The translations under genes and the position numbers were made by a program. The notes under the pieces are model-generated. The model saw only the letters and a program-made list of their open reading frames with translations, had not been told where the DNA came from and made no database searches. A DNA stretch of 64,000 bases. Source: Clonostachys chloroleuca (taxonomy: Eukaryota; Ascomycota; Sordariomycetes; Hypocreales; Bionectriaceae). The stretch lies in contig JBANAY010000003.1 in the NCBI GenBank assembly GCA_037952775.1, positions 35,712,001 through 35,776,000 on the forward strand, read 5' to 3'. Shown here piece after piece: positions 34,101 through 43,796 of this stretch. Position 1 is the first letter of the stretch, and each line of letters starts with the position of its first letter.

Positions 34101-36451
34101 CTCGTCCTCAGGATTGAACAGTCATTTTGCGCAACATCGAAAGCTGAGATGAGTTTATCAGCTGTGGCTTGGCTATCTAGGTTCACCACCCGCTGGGCCA
34201 CATATGCCTCCTTGACCTTGGCTGAGAGGGCCATCAATGCTTCTTGTAAGGGGGTGCAGGGGTAAACATCCTCTACAACCTCGGGATTAATGTTGCAGAG
34301 AGCTGCCACTTCCTTCTTCGCTGCTTCGACATCCCAATCCTTTTCGAGAAGGGAGAATGGTGGAATCTCGTTAGACTCTGTCTGAGAAATCTTGCTCGTC
34401 TTCCGAGCCATGTCGCTCAATAGGGGATTGGTGAAGACGTCAGCGACTGTAAGCAATAACCCTTCCTCTCGAGCTGCGGCAATGAGCCTCATGGCTCTGA
34501 GAGAGTCACCTCCCAAGTGGAAAAAGTTACTCTGTCTGTACGCCTTCGTGTTGCTTCCGAGCACCTTGACCCAAGCCGCTTGTAACTGATTCTCCTCTGG
34601 CGTTTCAGGCTCCTCCTCTTCAACGTCAGATGTTTGCATACGGCTCAGCTTCTCTCGCGGAATAGAAGCGCCAATCTGGCGAAGCTTCTTGCGGTCTATT
34701 TTACGGGATACCAAGAAAGGCATCTCAACCAGTGTGATAAAGGCCGCCGGGACCATATACCTAGGAACCCGAGCGCCCATGGTTGAGTCGATATTCGAAA
34801 TAGCGGCCTCGAGCTCTGGTGAAGGTTCGGTAAAAATCTCCTCCGAGGCGGGGGGAGTAGACGAGCCAGAGCGCTCTGACAAGAAGGCGATGAGTGACGG
34901 AGCGCCATTCTCGGGCTTGATGACTTCGGCAGCGACCTTGACGCCGGCAGGGAGAGAGAGCTGGAGGTGGTGCTCAACTTCTGCGAGTTCAACTCGCTGA
35001 CCCCTCAGCTTCACTTGCTGATCCTTCCGACCTACAAACTCGATCAGGCCGGAGCCGTTATCTTCATACTTGACAAGGTCACCGGTCTTGTAGAGACGGC
35101 CGTGGCGTCCCGAGATGTTGCCGTAGCCCTCCAGGAGCCACGTTGGGTTCTCAATGAAGACCTCTGCCGTCTTCTCCGGCTCGTCGAGATATCCGATACC
35201 CACGACGGGACCCTCAATGATAAGCTCACCGACCTCTCCCACCGGCGTGAGGCGGTTGTGGTCTTCCGGGTCCACAATCCAAGTAACACCTCCAACTCCC
35301 CAACCGATACCGGTCGATACCAGGACCTTGTTGTTAATGGTGCAGCCGACGGTACATTCCGAGGGGCCATATGCAATAACGAGATTCGTGTGCTGGCCCC
35401 ACGCTGCCGCATCACTAGACGAAACAGCTTCACCCCCTAAACCAAGGTAGTCTAGGGAAGGGATGATGTCTGAGTCCAGGACTCTCGCTACCGAGGGTGT
35501 CATGTGAACCATATTCGCCTTGCTCCTTCGGATAGCACCGCTTAGATCGTTCATTCTCTCCTCCTCGGATGGCACACATACTCTCCCACCCAAGGCCAGC
35601 GTGCAGAGCATGCAGTCGATGCTAACATCGAAGGCATATGAGGGGAAGTCGAAGCAGCGCGTGCTGCCCTGGTATCCCACCGCCTCCGCTCTGGGGATGG
35701 CACCACTCGTGTAGTTCTCATGAGAGATTACTACACCCTTTGGCTTGCCTGTGCTTCCTGAGGTGAAGATGACGTACATCGGCGAGGAAGGAGGGACGAA
35801 CGGTAAAGCTACCGTCTCTAATGACTGGTCCTGTTCGAGAATATCCAGGAATCCCCTGGAGACGGCGATAACCTCGCCCTCTCCAGCAATCTTGCTGCCG
35901 AGCTCACTCTGGAGCTTGGAGGTGACGACGATTCTAGCACCCGTCTGCTCCACGATCGTCTGCAACCTCGCCTCAGGTTGGCTGGGATCTGTAAGGCAGA
36001 AGGTGGCGCCGGCCTTCATAACACCAAGGAGGCCGACGAGCGCCCACATTGACTTCTCAAAGCACAGCGGTATTCTGGTGCCGACTGTGACACCCTTGTT
36101 CTGGACGAGATGGCCCGCCAGCCGGGTGGAGAGTTGGTTCAACTCGGCGTAGGTGAGGGAGCCGTCCCATGACTGGACGGCCACGGCATCGGGCTGTTTT
36201 GCGGCTTGTTCGGTTATGATGCTGTGCATACATCTCTGTAGCAGAGGAGGGACGTTCTCGTTCCACTGCCATAGTTGCTCCAGATCCCTGGTTGTGACTG
36301 AGGTTGAAGACTTTTCGGACGCCGCCTCGTTTTCCTTTTCTTGTGCCTGCACTTGAGGGGCAGTCTGGGTGGTCTGCTGCTGTTTCGCCGCTGGCTCCTG
36401 GAAAGTCCTCTCCGCGGAGCCTCCACTGCCGTGGATATCTACGATTCTCAT
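31115..36451 (-). CDS. NPS6: Extracellular siderophore nonribosomal peptide synthetase (SidD/NPS6 type)
   Basis: A single exon of 1,778 residues from ATG 36451 (MRIVDIHGSGG); the open frame extends 17 codons further up but only to a TTG. Domain order is A-T-C-(degenerate A)-T-C. The first A domain has YVIFTSGSTGKPKG near 226-239, YGPSE at 361-365 and YKTGDLV at 454-460. T1 has LGGDSLRAM (Ser650). C1 has HHALYDG (849-855). A shrunken, motif-poor A remnant spans about 1150-1250. T2 has IGGDSIAAM (Ser1295). C2 has SHAQYDE (1503-1509) in place of HHxxxDG. This is the known architecture of NPS6/SidD, which joins three anhydromevalonyl-hydroxyornithine units into the cyclic trimer fusarinine C using one active A domain. 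It lies head-to-head with a SidI-like ligase across a promoter bearing iron-repressor motifs. Confidence 0.93.
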   Translation of the reverse strand: MRIVDIHGSGGSAERTFQEPAAKQQQTTQTAPQVQAQEKENEAASEKSSTSVTTRDLEQLWQWNENVPPLLQRCMHSIITEQAAKQPDAVAVQSWDGSLTYAELNQLSTRLAGHLVQNKGVTVGTRIPLCFEKSMWALVGLLGVMKAGATFCLTDPSQPEARLQTIVEQTGARIVVTSKLQSELGSKIAGEGEVIAVSRGFLDILEQDQSLETVALPFVPPSSPMYVIFTSGSTGKPKGVVISHENYTSGAIPRAEAVGYQGSTRCFDFPSYAFDVSIDCMLCTLALGGRVCVPSEEERMNDLSGAIRRSKANMVHMTPSVARVLDSDIIPSLDYLGLGGEAVSSSDAAAWGQHTNLVIAYGPSECTVGCTINNKVLVSTGIGWGVGGVTWIVDPEDHNRLTPVGEVGELIIEGPVVGIGYLDEPEKTAEVFIENPTWLLEGYGNISGRHGRLYKTGDLVKYEDNGSGLIEFVGRKDQQVKLRGQRVELAEVEHHLQLSLPAGVKVAAEVIKPENGAPSLIAFLSERSGSSTPPASEEIFTEPSPELEAAISNIDSTMGARVPRYMVPAAFITLVEMPFLVSRKIDRKKLRQIGASIPREKLSRMQTSDVEEEEPETPEENQLQAAWVKVLGSNTKAYRQSNFFHLGGDSLRAMRLIAAAREEGLLLTVADVFTNPLLSDMARKTSKISQTESNEIPPFSLLEKDWDVEAAKKEVAALCNINPEVVEDVYPCTPLQEALMALSAKVKEAYVAQRVVNLDSQATADKLISAFDVAQNDCSILRTRIVQVPGRGLMQVVVKGKLNWFAGTQLNEYLVSDRDEAMDLGKPLVRYAVINEQPEGQVSFVLTMHHALYDGWSMPIVVDRINKAYQREKVSRPAEFKHFIQYLLNQDRSLSEKYWKELLEGANGPQFPSLPFKGYQTQADSLLEVYVPLEHQTASSTTTATIIRGAWAFVASKYINTPDIIFGETLTGRNAPIIGAEEIEGPMITTIPVRVQVYGDSTVAEYLQEIQEQTVSKIPHEHFGLQHIRRLSPDALEACELRTGLVLHPSAGDEQPLAEDLPANRLVPAGDDEAAQEALKFNTYALMLVCSIDPKGFLVMASFDSKTISKPIMERALQQLKQVSQQLCEKSKERLENITYLAEKDEEEIRGLSQSTVFADAPEGFPETKSAYIVNPKNSNVLTPVGGIGEVILCSPRELELKEIQAPSWAVGQPEGTRFYRTEKLAKSDLEGKITFANDSQLKSDTVVDSRGPRKYLSATSRKQRKLRSIWSRVLRVPEDDIGLNDSFFHIGGDSIAAMKLVSEARVEGIVLTVVQVFNKRTLYDMANVMEEHGDAIPTLETVPEFSLLGIENTDNFVEKIVRPQLSNPAGKIVNVLPSRPLQEIAVKGTVQIPRFSARYELMYFDRIVDRQRIMKSCRDLVARNEILRTVFVQHEGESYAAVLEELEAEFVEYEIDSEVEEFAKKVCQLDVLTKMPLGSAFVKWFLIKGGDGKQSCLIFRISHAQYDEICLPVLLRQLSALYEGQPVKDTIPFSAYVGHVLRKSIPNSVPYWKDLLQGSSITILKPDTSAIHKKHFAIERSLDISTRPREITAATLPTAAWALCLARRLSLRDVTFGEVVSGRNIDFPNADTVVGPCWQYIPVRVKFDPSWTGLDLLDYVQHQHIASSAHESLGLKEIVKQCTDWPSTTDWFDTVVHQDVEHVESLGLTGTASRMETVYLHEEPLKEWKIQAFFQGDKLTLEIVTIDSWSEYAHSLLDDLVGVMQQLVQQAHAPLFE

Positions 36452-39126
36452 GTTTGGGACAAAGCGATGACTGTGTAGGAGAGCAAAGATGGCTGCCTCC
36501 AATGGAACTCAGAAAAAAGAATGTACGAAGGAAAGGAGACGGAGACACCAATAATGATCACGGCAGGCTTATTCAAGATGAAGCATGAGAGAGTTTACAT
36601 GAGAACCTCGGAACGAGAGCTTCGCGATGAGATGAGCCCATGGTCGGACTTATTCGTAATGGCAATCCGGATATTCGCAACGCCATGCTTGTCCCCTGCT
36701 GCCCCCGGCTCGAAGAGGCAAGAAGGCCCCCATCCCACCCACTATACACAGTTGTCCTCGCCTTGCACGGTATGCTCTTGGCATGTAGGTAGCCGTTAAG
36801 CTAGACGAACACCTGCCGAGTCCGGACAACGGAAGGCCACTTACAAGGGAGGGGGGCGAGAAAGATTCCTCTCAGCCTTTCTCCACCAGGTGACATTGGT
36901 GGGCAAAGCCACTTGTGTAAGTGAGCGTTAGTTAAGAGTTAGGATGGTGCAGCAGGCCTGATACAGACAGTGATCGGATCACACCAGGCGAAAGTGTGCC
37001 GATCACGCTCGAGCTAGGGGTCAGGCCAGTCCGCAGGGCGGGGATCGTTGAAGACATATGACACCTCGTTTTGATGACCTCAGCCGTTGGGTGTTGCGGT
37101 TCACCCTAGTTCGAATTAGTCACTCAGGCCGAGACTGGACCACAGTATTCAAAAGATGCCATGACTTGGCTATTGGTCCATGGTGTGACGAATTTACAGG
37201 GAGGTGGTATTTCACGCAACGAGGCGGGCTCTCGACGTACTGTTTGCGTTGCCTGGTGACTGTGAAGTCTCTGCAACGTCCGAAACATTAGCAGCATGAG
37301 TAAACAAATTGGGTAAAATCCAGAAAAAAGAAAACAAGGCCGCGGTCCATCCACATGACGACATGGGTCAGCCCAGAGCGAGATCCGGCTTTCTCAAACC
37401 GCATATATGCAGCATCCTAGCTTTTACTAGGACCAAGGGGGAAAGCGTTAGACTCTTGAAATCCTGTACGATATTTCCGTTTCGTATAAGTTGCGAAAAT
37501 AGTGGTAGTTGGCGCACGAAGTAGCGGCGTTGGAAATCACATGCCGTTGTTTCTGCAGCCGAGCTGAGCTTGAGCAAGGGGACGGCGCGGCACGATCGTT
37601 TCCCCTGGTGGCTTAATGGCTTGTCTAGCCTCTCAAGACCTGTCTGCCAGCCCTGGGACCTCTCGGGTCCAGGAATCCCGACAAGGGAGGGCGCCCCTCT
37701 CGCCCCTCCTCGTCCCCAGAAATCTGCCGGCGCACGTCAGGGTCCAGCTGGCCCATAGGCTCCGTCAGGCACACGGCACGTATACGTAGAGTGAATATGG
37801 CACGGCATGCAGCTTGCGCAGGGGGAAGGGCTGGTCACTGGAAAGAGGTCGATCAGGGGTTGCAACAACGAAGTTGACCAAGGAAGGGAGGAATGCTGTC
37901 AGGGAAGGACAGATTCACCGAAGGTTCCATTCGGCAAGCTAGAGGGAAGGATAGGTAGGAGACAGCCAGCCAGGAAGGGTAGCAGTGGCGATGGCCTCGT
38001 CTCATCTCAGTTGAGGAAGAAATGCCTCATGCCTTCAGTGAGGCTAATTTGGTCTTGTCCAATGGGTTAGTGGATGGCAACGCGTGCAACAAGGCAGGTA
38101 GGCCCTCATGGCCTTGTTTTGCCCCTCTAGCTCTCTCCACTTGGGTCCTTTGTTGAGATGGGTAGGTGATATTAGAGGGTGGATGAGCAAGCGAACAGCC
38201 AGAACGAGGAGCTCGATGTGGATGGCAAGAGAGAAGAAAAAAGAAAAGCTGCAGACACACAGACAGGGGGGAGGGCGTGGATGTGGATAAGGGGGTGAGT
38301 CGAAATCGTCAGAGGGAAGCTGGGAGGCTGAACGGAGCCAAAGACCCGCTAATGGGCAAAGTAGAGATACTTGACTGATTGGATCTTATCTGATGATCAG
38401 ATTAGATTGACGCCCCCTCACCCCTGTCTGAAAAAAATATCAACCGCTGGTTCTGGACAAGAAACTAGGTACCTACATGCTGCCCATATTTGCCTCTGGC
38501 TTCGCAAATCACACCCTCGAAAGGGTTGGACTCGACTCCACGCTTCCTCACGTGGATCGGACCCAAGAACGGCGTCGTGCATCTTGCGTAGGGGGCTGAT
38601 TCGACCAAGATTTTTTCCTCGCCTCGGCCAATATCGGAGCTGCCCTCGATTAAGTTGCTCGGCAATGGATGCATCAATGGATCACGGAGAGACCCGAGAT
38701 AATAGCAGGCATGATGGCCCCAGTTTCTAGTAGTTTCGTAGTTGACTGGCGAGTGAGCATCGGCTGCACGAAGGAGGGTAAGCAGGCAGGCCGTCAAGGC
38801 GAGCTATTTTCCTCGCACCTTTCTTCTTTCAATGAGGTATCCAGCCCTGCATTGCACGTCATTAGGACATCCAGCCAGTGGGGGTCTATGAGGGCCCTAC
38901 TGACGCCAGCTGTGTTCATCATTTTCGGCTCGATTTAGAAGTGATTAGCAAGCGAGTCAACCGCACTCCTGGATTTCTGGAATTGATGTAGTAGACGCTT
39001 CTTAATTGCTTTTTCCTTTTCCTCAAAAGACGCCACACGCGCAAGTAATCTCCCAGGATTGAAAGCTCCCGAAAACCAGAGGGAGAAAAACACTTGAGAA
39101 GAAAAGCAAAGGTGAATTAGAACGCA
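36452..39126. other. Divergent promoter of NPS6 and the SidI-like ligase
   Basis: A 2.7-kb region between two divergent siderophore genes. The clearest element is a near-palindromic GATA pair at 38386-38404. An ATTGG (CCAAT on the other strand) sits at 38378-38382 next to it. Short open frames in the region are unsupported as genes. Confidence 0.6.
38386..38404. promoter_or_regulatory. SreA-type GATA site pair (NPS6/SidI promoter)
   Basis: TTATCTGAT (38386-38394) is an exact reverse complement of ATCAGATAA, matching the published ATCWGATAA consensus of SreA/Sre1 repressors. ATCAGATTA at 38396-38404 is a one-mismatch copy in the opposite orientation, so the pair forms a near-palindrome. It is 0.73 kb from the ligase ATG and 1.9 kb from the NPS6 ATG. 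Binding is inferred. Confidence 0.75.
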
Positions 39127-40912
39127 ATGGCAGTCGAGCCCACCACAATCCAGTCGGGCGTCGTGCCGACCAAGTCGAAGCTCTCGCTCTTACACGGCTC
39201 AAACGACCCTCCGCTCGTCGACTTGACCCTCGGCGAGCTGCTAGAGCTCCAAACGTACCAGTACGGCACCAAGGAATGTCTCGTCATTCCCTGGACTGGC
39301 GCTCGCTGGACGTACAATGATCTCAACCAGCAGAGCTCGTCCTTGGCCGAAGCCCTCCTCGACATGGGCATCGGCGTGGGTGACCGCGTCGGCATCATGG
39401 CTGGAAACTGCGAACAGTATGCCGCCGTATTCTTCGCCGTGGCCAAGATTGGAGCCATTCTCGTCATCCTGAACAACACTTACACGCCGACCGAGGCCAT
39501 GTACGGCCTGACCTTCTCTGACTGCAAGGTCTTCTTCACCACCAAGAAGATTGGTGACCGAGTCGATAATAGCAGGCTTCTGAGTGAGATGGCCAACGAG
39601 GAGGGCATCAGCCGCAAGGTGGTAATTCTGCGAGGTGATTCAGAGGGGTACACGTCGTACCAGGACCTGATCAACTCTCGGCAGCGAAAGGGCCACGAGG
39701 CACTGTACCGAGCCATGAGCAAGGTCCTCCCACATCAGGTTGTTAACCTGCAGTTCACAAGCGGCACGACCGGCTTGCCCAAAGCAGCTATGCTCACCCA
39801 CCAGTTAGTAAAAAGAAGCGAGATAGACGCGGCCAGTCAGCCATTAACATCGTATATAGCAACCTGGTCAACAATTCCCGGTTCATCGGCGACAGAATGA
39901 GACTGACCTCGGCAGATATTCTCTGCTGCCCACCACCACTGTTCCACTGCTTTGGCCTCGTGCTCGGCCTCCTCGCCATCGTCACACACGGAGGCAAGAT
40001 CGTGTATCCCGCCGAAGTCTTCGACATCCCCTCGACACTACAGGCCATCTCCGACGAGAACTGCACCGCCGTCCATGGCGTCCCCGCCATGTTCGACTCC
40101 CTCTTCCAAGCCAAGCTCCCCGAGGGCTTCCAGTGCGACAACCTCCGAACAGGCATCATCGCCGGTGCGCCGGTGCCGCGGTACTTGATGGAGCTCCTGG
40201 TCAACCGCTTCGGCATGACCGAGTTCACCAGCAGCTATGGCCTGACCGAAGCCTCGCCGACCTGCTTCAACGCCTTCACCGACGACGCCATGCACAGGAG
40301 GCTCACCACCGTGGGCACCCTGATGCCCCACGCCCAGGCCAAGATTGTCGACCGCGAGGGCAACATCCTGCCCATCGGGGAGAGGGGCGAGCTGTGCATC
40401 GCGGGCTACCAGCTCCAGGCGGGCTACTGGAACAACTCGGAGAAGACCAACGAGGCCATGATCCGGGACGCCGCGGGGGTCCTGTGGCTGCACACGGGCG
40501 ACGAGGCCGTCTTCGACGAGGACGGCTACTGCAGCATCACGGGCCGCTTCAAGGACATCATCATCCGGGGCGGCGAGAACATCTACCCGCTCGAGATCGA
40601 GGAGCGCCTCATGGCCCACCCCGCGCTCTCCCGCGCCATCGTCGTCGGCCTCAAGAACAAGCACTACGGCGAGGTCGTGGGAGCCTTCGTCGAGCTGGGC
40701 GAGAGCTCGGCCCAGCCCACCGACGCGGAGCTGAGGGACTGGGTGCGGAAGCAGCTTGGCAAGCACAAGGCTCCCGCGCACGTCTTCTGGCTGGGGCAGG
40801 GGGCGTGCCGTCCACGGTGCCGCTGACGGGGAGCGGAAAGGTGCGCAAGTTCGAGATGGCGAAGCTGGGAGATGAGCTGTTGCGCAAGCAGACCACTACC
40901 TCCAAGCTGTAA
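39127..40912 (+). CDS. sidI: SidI-like acyl-CoA ligase (mevalonyl-CoA type), frameshifted near 3' end
   Basis: Exons 39127..39803 and 39860..40912 join over a 56-bp intron (GTTAGT donor, TATATAG acceptor). AMP-binding motifs are present: FTSGTTGLPKAAMLTH, PPPLFHCFGLVLG, SYGLTEASP, LWLHTGDEAVFDEDGY and GRFKDIIIRGGENIYP. The frame then breaks at GGGCAGGGGGCGTG (G5 run at 40799-40803). Without correction it ends at 40826. With one more base it continues as VPSTVPLTGSGKVRKFEM, the A10 motif with the catalytic Lys, and ends TTSKL, a peroxisomal PTS1. Corrected length is about 576 residues. In A. fumigatus, SidI activates mevalonate for transfer onto hydroxyornithine in peroxisomes. The neighbouring NPS6 and SidF genes support this role over other class I acyl-CoA ligases, which it would otherwise resemble. 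Confidence 0.85.
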
Positions 40913-41216
40913 AGGGGGGAAACGAGGTATTATTGTGTTCTGAAAAGGGGGTTAGATGTGATGTCGCTCAATAGAAGAGGCTTGATAGATCAGATACATG
41001 TAGAGTGAAAAAGTTACGGTCTTACGGGGTGTCAAAGCGAGGAGAACAGGACCAAGAGATTATAGCGAATAGATAAGCAGAGCCCGGTTTTATTTCTTAA
41101 TTTGCTTTTTCTTATAGTTTTCATAATTCTACTAGGAAATTAACGGTATCATCTTCAGTGACTCTTTTTAAACATAGCAACAAGTGTGCAAATCAATCCA
41201 TGAACGATGTAATATT
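40913..41216. other. Convergent 3' region
   Basis: About 300 AT-rich bases between the ends of the ligase and acyltransferase genes, presumably the two 3' UTRs. Nothing else seen. Confidence 0.45.
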
Positions 41217-42598
41217 CTACAGCTTGGGGACCAGTCCAATCCTCATTCCACCCACAGCTTTCTCGCTCTCATGTAACGGGCAAAGCTGGAAGAACCTCTC
41301 GCGGGAGCAGCGCACGAACGCGCTGCGCTTGTGAGGCAGATCAACAAACTTGTCAAGCCCGAATCCGTGGATGAGATCATACATGACGACAGTCGAGTTG
41401 GTATCCTTGGGCTCGCCGACGACGTACGTCGTGCGAGGGTCATCGAGGAAGAGGTAGTGCATCAAGCTGCTCCACCAGGCCGACACGCGGTGCGGTCCGC
41501 GGAAGCGCACATCGCCGACGAGAGAGTGCCGGCCGCGGTCGAAATCGCCGGCGTCGAAGTAGCCGCCCAGGCGGTCCTCCTTGGCCCAGTAGATCTCAAA
41601 GTACGCGAAGTAGGTGTCGTCCCACTTGGCGAGCACGGCGACCTGGTGGGGGTCGACGTGGATCTTGCGCAGGTACTCGCGGTGCTGCTCGAGAGTGCCC
41701 GTCTCGTTCCAGCCCTGGGAGACACGGGGGTCGTTCTGCCACTCGTGGAAGAGGCGGAGGTGCTCTGCGTCCTCCCAGTCAAGGGAGACCATGGAGAAGG
41801 TTTCTTGAGATGGGGGATGTAGCGACTGTAGATGGTGGCACCGGGAGCGGGCTTAGCGGGGCGTACAGGATGCCACGCTTGCTGGTAGCGATCCGGATCT
41901 TGAGGATCACCGGCCGAGGCGACGGAAATGGTATGCTGAACCGGTGTGAGAGGGTATGAGGCCAATGGGGTGGACTTGGGCAGCGAGGAAGGAGACTCGT
42001 CGGGGCACCAGACAGGGCGGGGACCGAAGGGGGAGCCGGCACCTTGCCAGAAGGTGCTTCGCAAAGCTAGGACAACTTTCTCGTCGGAGTTTGTAGTCGA
42101 GGGCGAAGGAGCAGAGACTGTCTTCGGGGGTGTAGGGTGGTCAATGGCCAGGAGAACATCCTGAAGCTGCTGGCCAAGGCGGTTGGCATCACGACCCTTG
42201 AGCTCAAGGCGGACTGACTCCATTGATGGACGAACAGTAAAGAGAAGATATAGAAGCAGCCAAGCCTGAGCAAGTGTAGGAGCCGAGCTGCTCTCCCAGT
42301 TGACGGCAACAGCTGGCGACCTTCTTGCTCGTCCCCATGCTCCATTGTTGGATGGGGGAGGGGCTTCGCTGGACTTGAGATCGGTGGGCTCGGTGAATCG
42401 AAGGTTGGAACTATGAAGCTCGAACGATGGCTGCTTGTTGTGAGATCTCGTGCTTGGTCTCAAGGCGAGCTGGAAGAACTGAGCATCATTGCCTGATGGT
42501 GCCGGAACCTTCTTCACAGCATACTCGGTGAGATACGGGTGGGGGAGCTTGATGATTGTCTCATCTGGAGAGACGGAGCTTAGTGAAATAAGCGACAT
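41217..42598 (-). CDS. sidF: SidF-like N5-hydroxyornithine acyltransferase, one internal frameshift
   Basis: A single exon starting at ATG 42598 ([20 protein letters not shown]). The first frame runs through [20 protein letters not shown] and [13 protein letters not shown]; the GNAT half is in the next frame: [47 protein letters not shown] and [20 protein letters not shown]. These are hallmark segments of siderophore acyltransferases (AlcB/IucB-type fold). The break needs one additional base between about 41800 and 41816, where a five-base G run (41812-41816) lies. The corrected protein would be about 460 residues, close to A. fumigatus SidF. The end, LVPKL, is a non-canonical PTS1. SidF transfers anhydromevalonyl onto hydroxyornithine to feed NPS6/SidD. 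A SidL-like acetyltransferase is the main alternative, but the cluster context favours SidF. Confidence 0.85.
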
Positions 42599-43602
42599 GA
42601 TGAGTGTGTTTGTTCAGAGCTGAGCCAATTGATGATTATTTGGGGGCCAGAATCTGATCTGAAAACGTGGGGAGGACCGGGCCGTATCGTGAGTCCCAGA
42701 TCTCTATTACAAGGTAGTAGGAAGGAGGTAAGAAAAGAAGTAAGTAAGTAAACAAAGAAAGAAATAAAACTACGGGAGCACGCAGCGCATGACGAGCTTC
42801 TCTCGGAACAGCCTTACCACAACATGCATGCCCTCCCACAGCTGTCGGCTTATCAATCTGGACTAAAATGACACCTCAGCTCCAGCTCCAGGTCCTAGAG
42901 CTACTGCAATGCACACCAGCCAAACCAGCAACGGCAATGAGCAGCCAGCGGCGCCGGCCATGCAGGTATCGACATCATCCTGCTGTGTTGGTACACATCA
43001 TGGAGCCAAAGAGGGGCGACTAGCTTGGAACAAGTGCCGGTAAAGATCAGGATATCCAGTCATCCACAACGGTGTATATGGACACCCCCTTCTGGGTCCT
43101 CCATCCCGAAAGTTGATGTTCCTGTACTCCGAGCTTGAGCAGGAGGAGGACGGCGAACAAGTGGCCCGTCTCGGAAGGGAAGGGCCGTCCAGGTGACTGC
43201 CAAGCAACTCGAGTTAGAAGCGAAGCCCGGCCCCAGAAGATCCATGACGCCTTCTCAAGTACCAGTACTTGCCGAGAGAGTCTGGTCACAGACGACGGGC
43301 ATGGATCAACCCACCAGCCCTCCATCCACCATCCACCATATGCACCCGCTCAACAACTACTTTCTCTCCTGGGCATAGGTGCTCACAGGGAGGGGGAATA
43401 ATCCCTCAAGTCCTCATCGTATCGCGTTGCGTATATAGACCAGGGCGAGCCCTGTCATAGAGCAAGGCAGTCTCCTCTTGTGTCAATTGCAGAGCAAAAA
43501 CCCTGCCAATTTGCCCTCAGCAGGCGAGCAAGTACCTGTACCAATCACCATGCACTAATCCCAAAGTGTCGTGAAACAACCAGGATTAGGTAAGCCTGTG
43601 CG

Positions 43603-43630
43603 GATCTGATAACCTAACCCTTATCAGATC
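43603..43630. promoter_or_regulatory. Perfect inverted SreA-type GATA repeat
   Basis: GATCTGATAA (43603-43612) and TTATCAGATC (43621-43630) are exact inverted copies, with an 8-base spacer. Both contain the full ATCWGATAA consensus. The arrangement would suit a two-finger GATA repressor such as SreA/Sre1, binding as two molecules. It is 1.0 kb upstream of the acyltransferase and 1.9 kb upstream of the transporter. Confidence 0.85.
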
Positions 43631-43742
43631 ACTCTAGGGGGCTGCTTAGTGCCTCAGGCCGAGATTCAGCGTAGCGCATGGGCTAACTGGCTCTCTGACG
43701 CGCTCCGACCACCGGCGCCGTGATTTTCTAGCGTGGCGCCGG

Positions 43743-43751
43743 ATCTGATAA
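43743..43751. promoter_or_regulatory. SreA-type GATA site
   Basis: ATCTGATAA, an exact match to ATCWGATAA, lies 113 bases to the right of the inverted pair in the same divergent promoter. Confidence 0.75.
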
Positions 43752-43776
43752 AAATTTTATGGTGGAGGCTGGCGCT

Positions 43777-43796
43777 AATTAATCAATCAATCAATT
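43777..43796. repeat. (AATC)n tetranucleotide run
   Basis: AATTAATCAATCAATCAATT, about four units, 26 bases right of the third iron-repressor motif in the acyltransferase/transporter promoter. Confidence 0.85.

Noticed and set aside
34147..34158. GATA-like TTATCAGCT inside NPS6
   Set aside because: Mismatches the ATCWGATAA consensus and lies in coding sequence.
36452..36502. Upstream extension of NPS6 to 36502
   Set aside because: The codon at 36502 is TTG; the first ATG in frame is at 36451.
40038..40781. 247-codon minus-strand open frame
   Set aside because: Lies wholly antisense to the AMP-binding ligase exon and reflects its strong GC3 bias.
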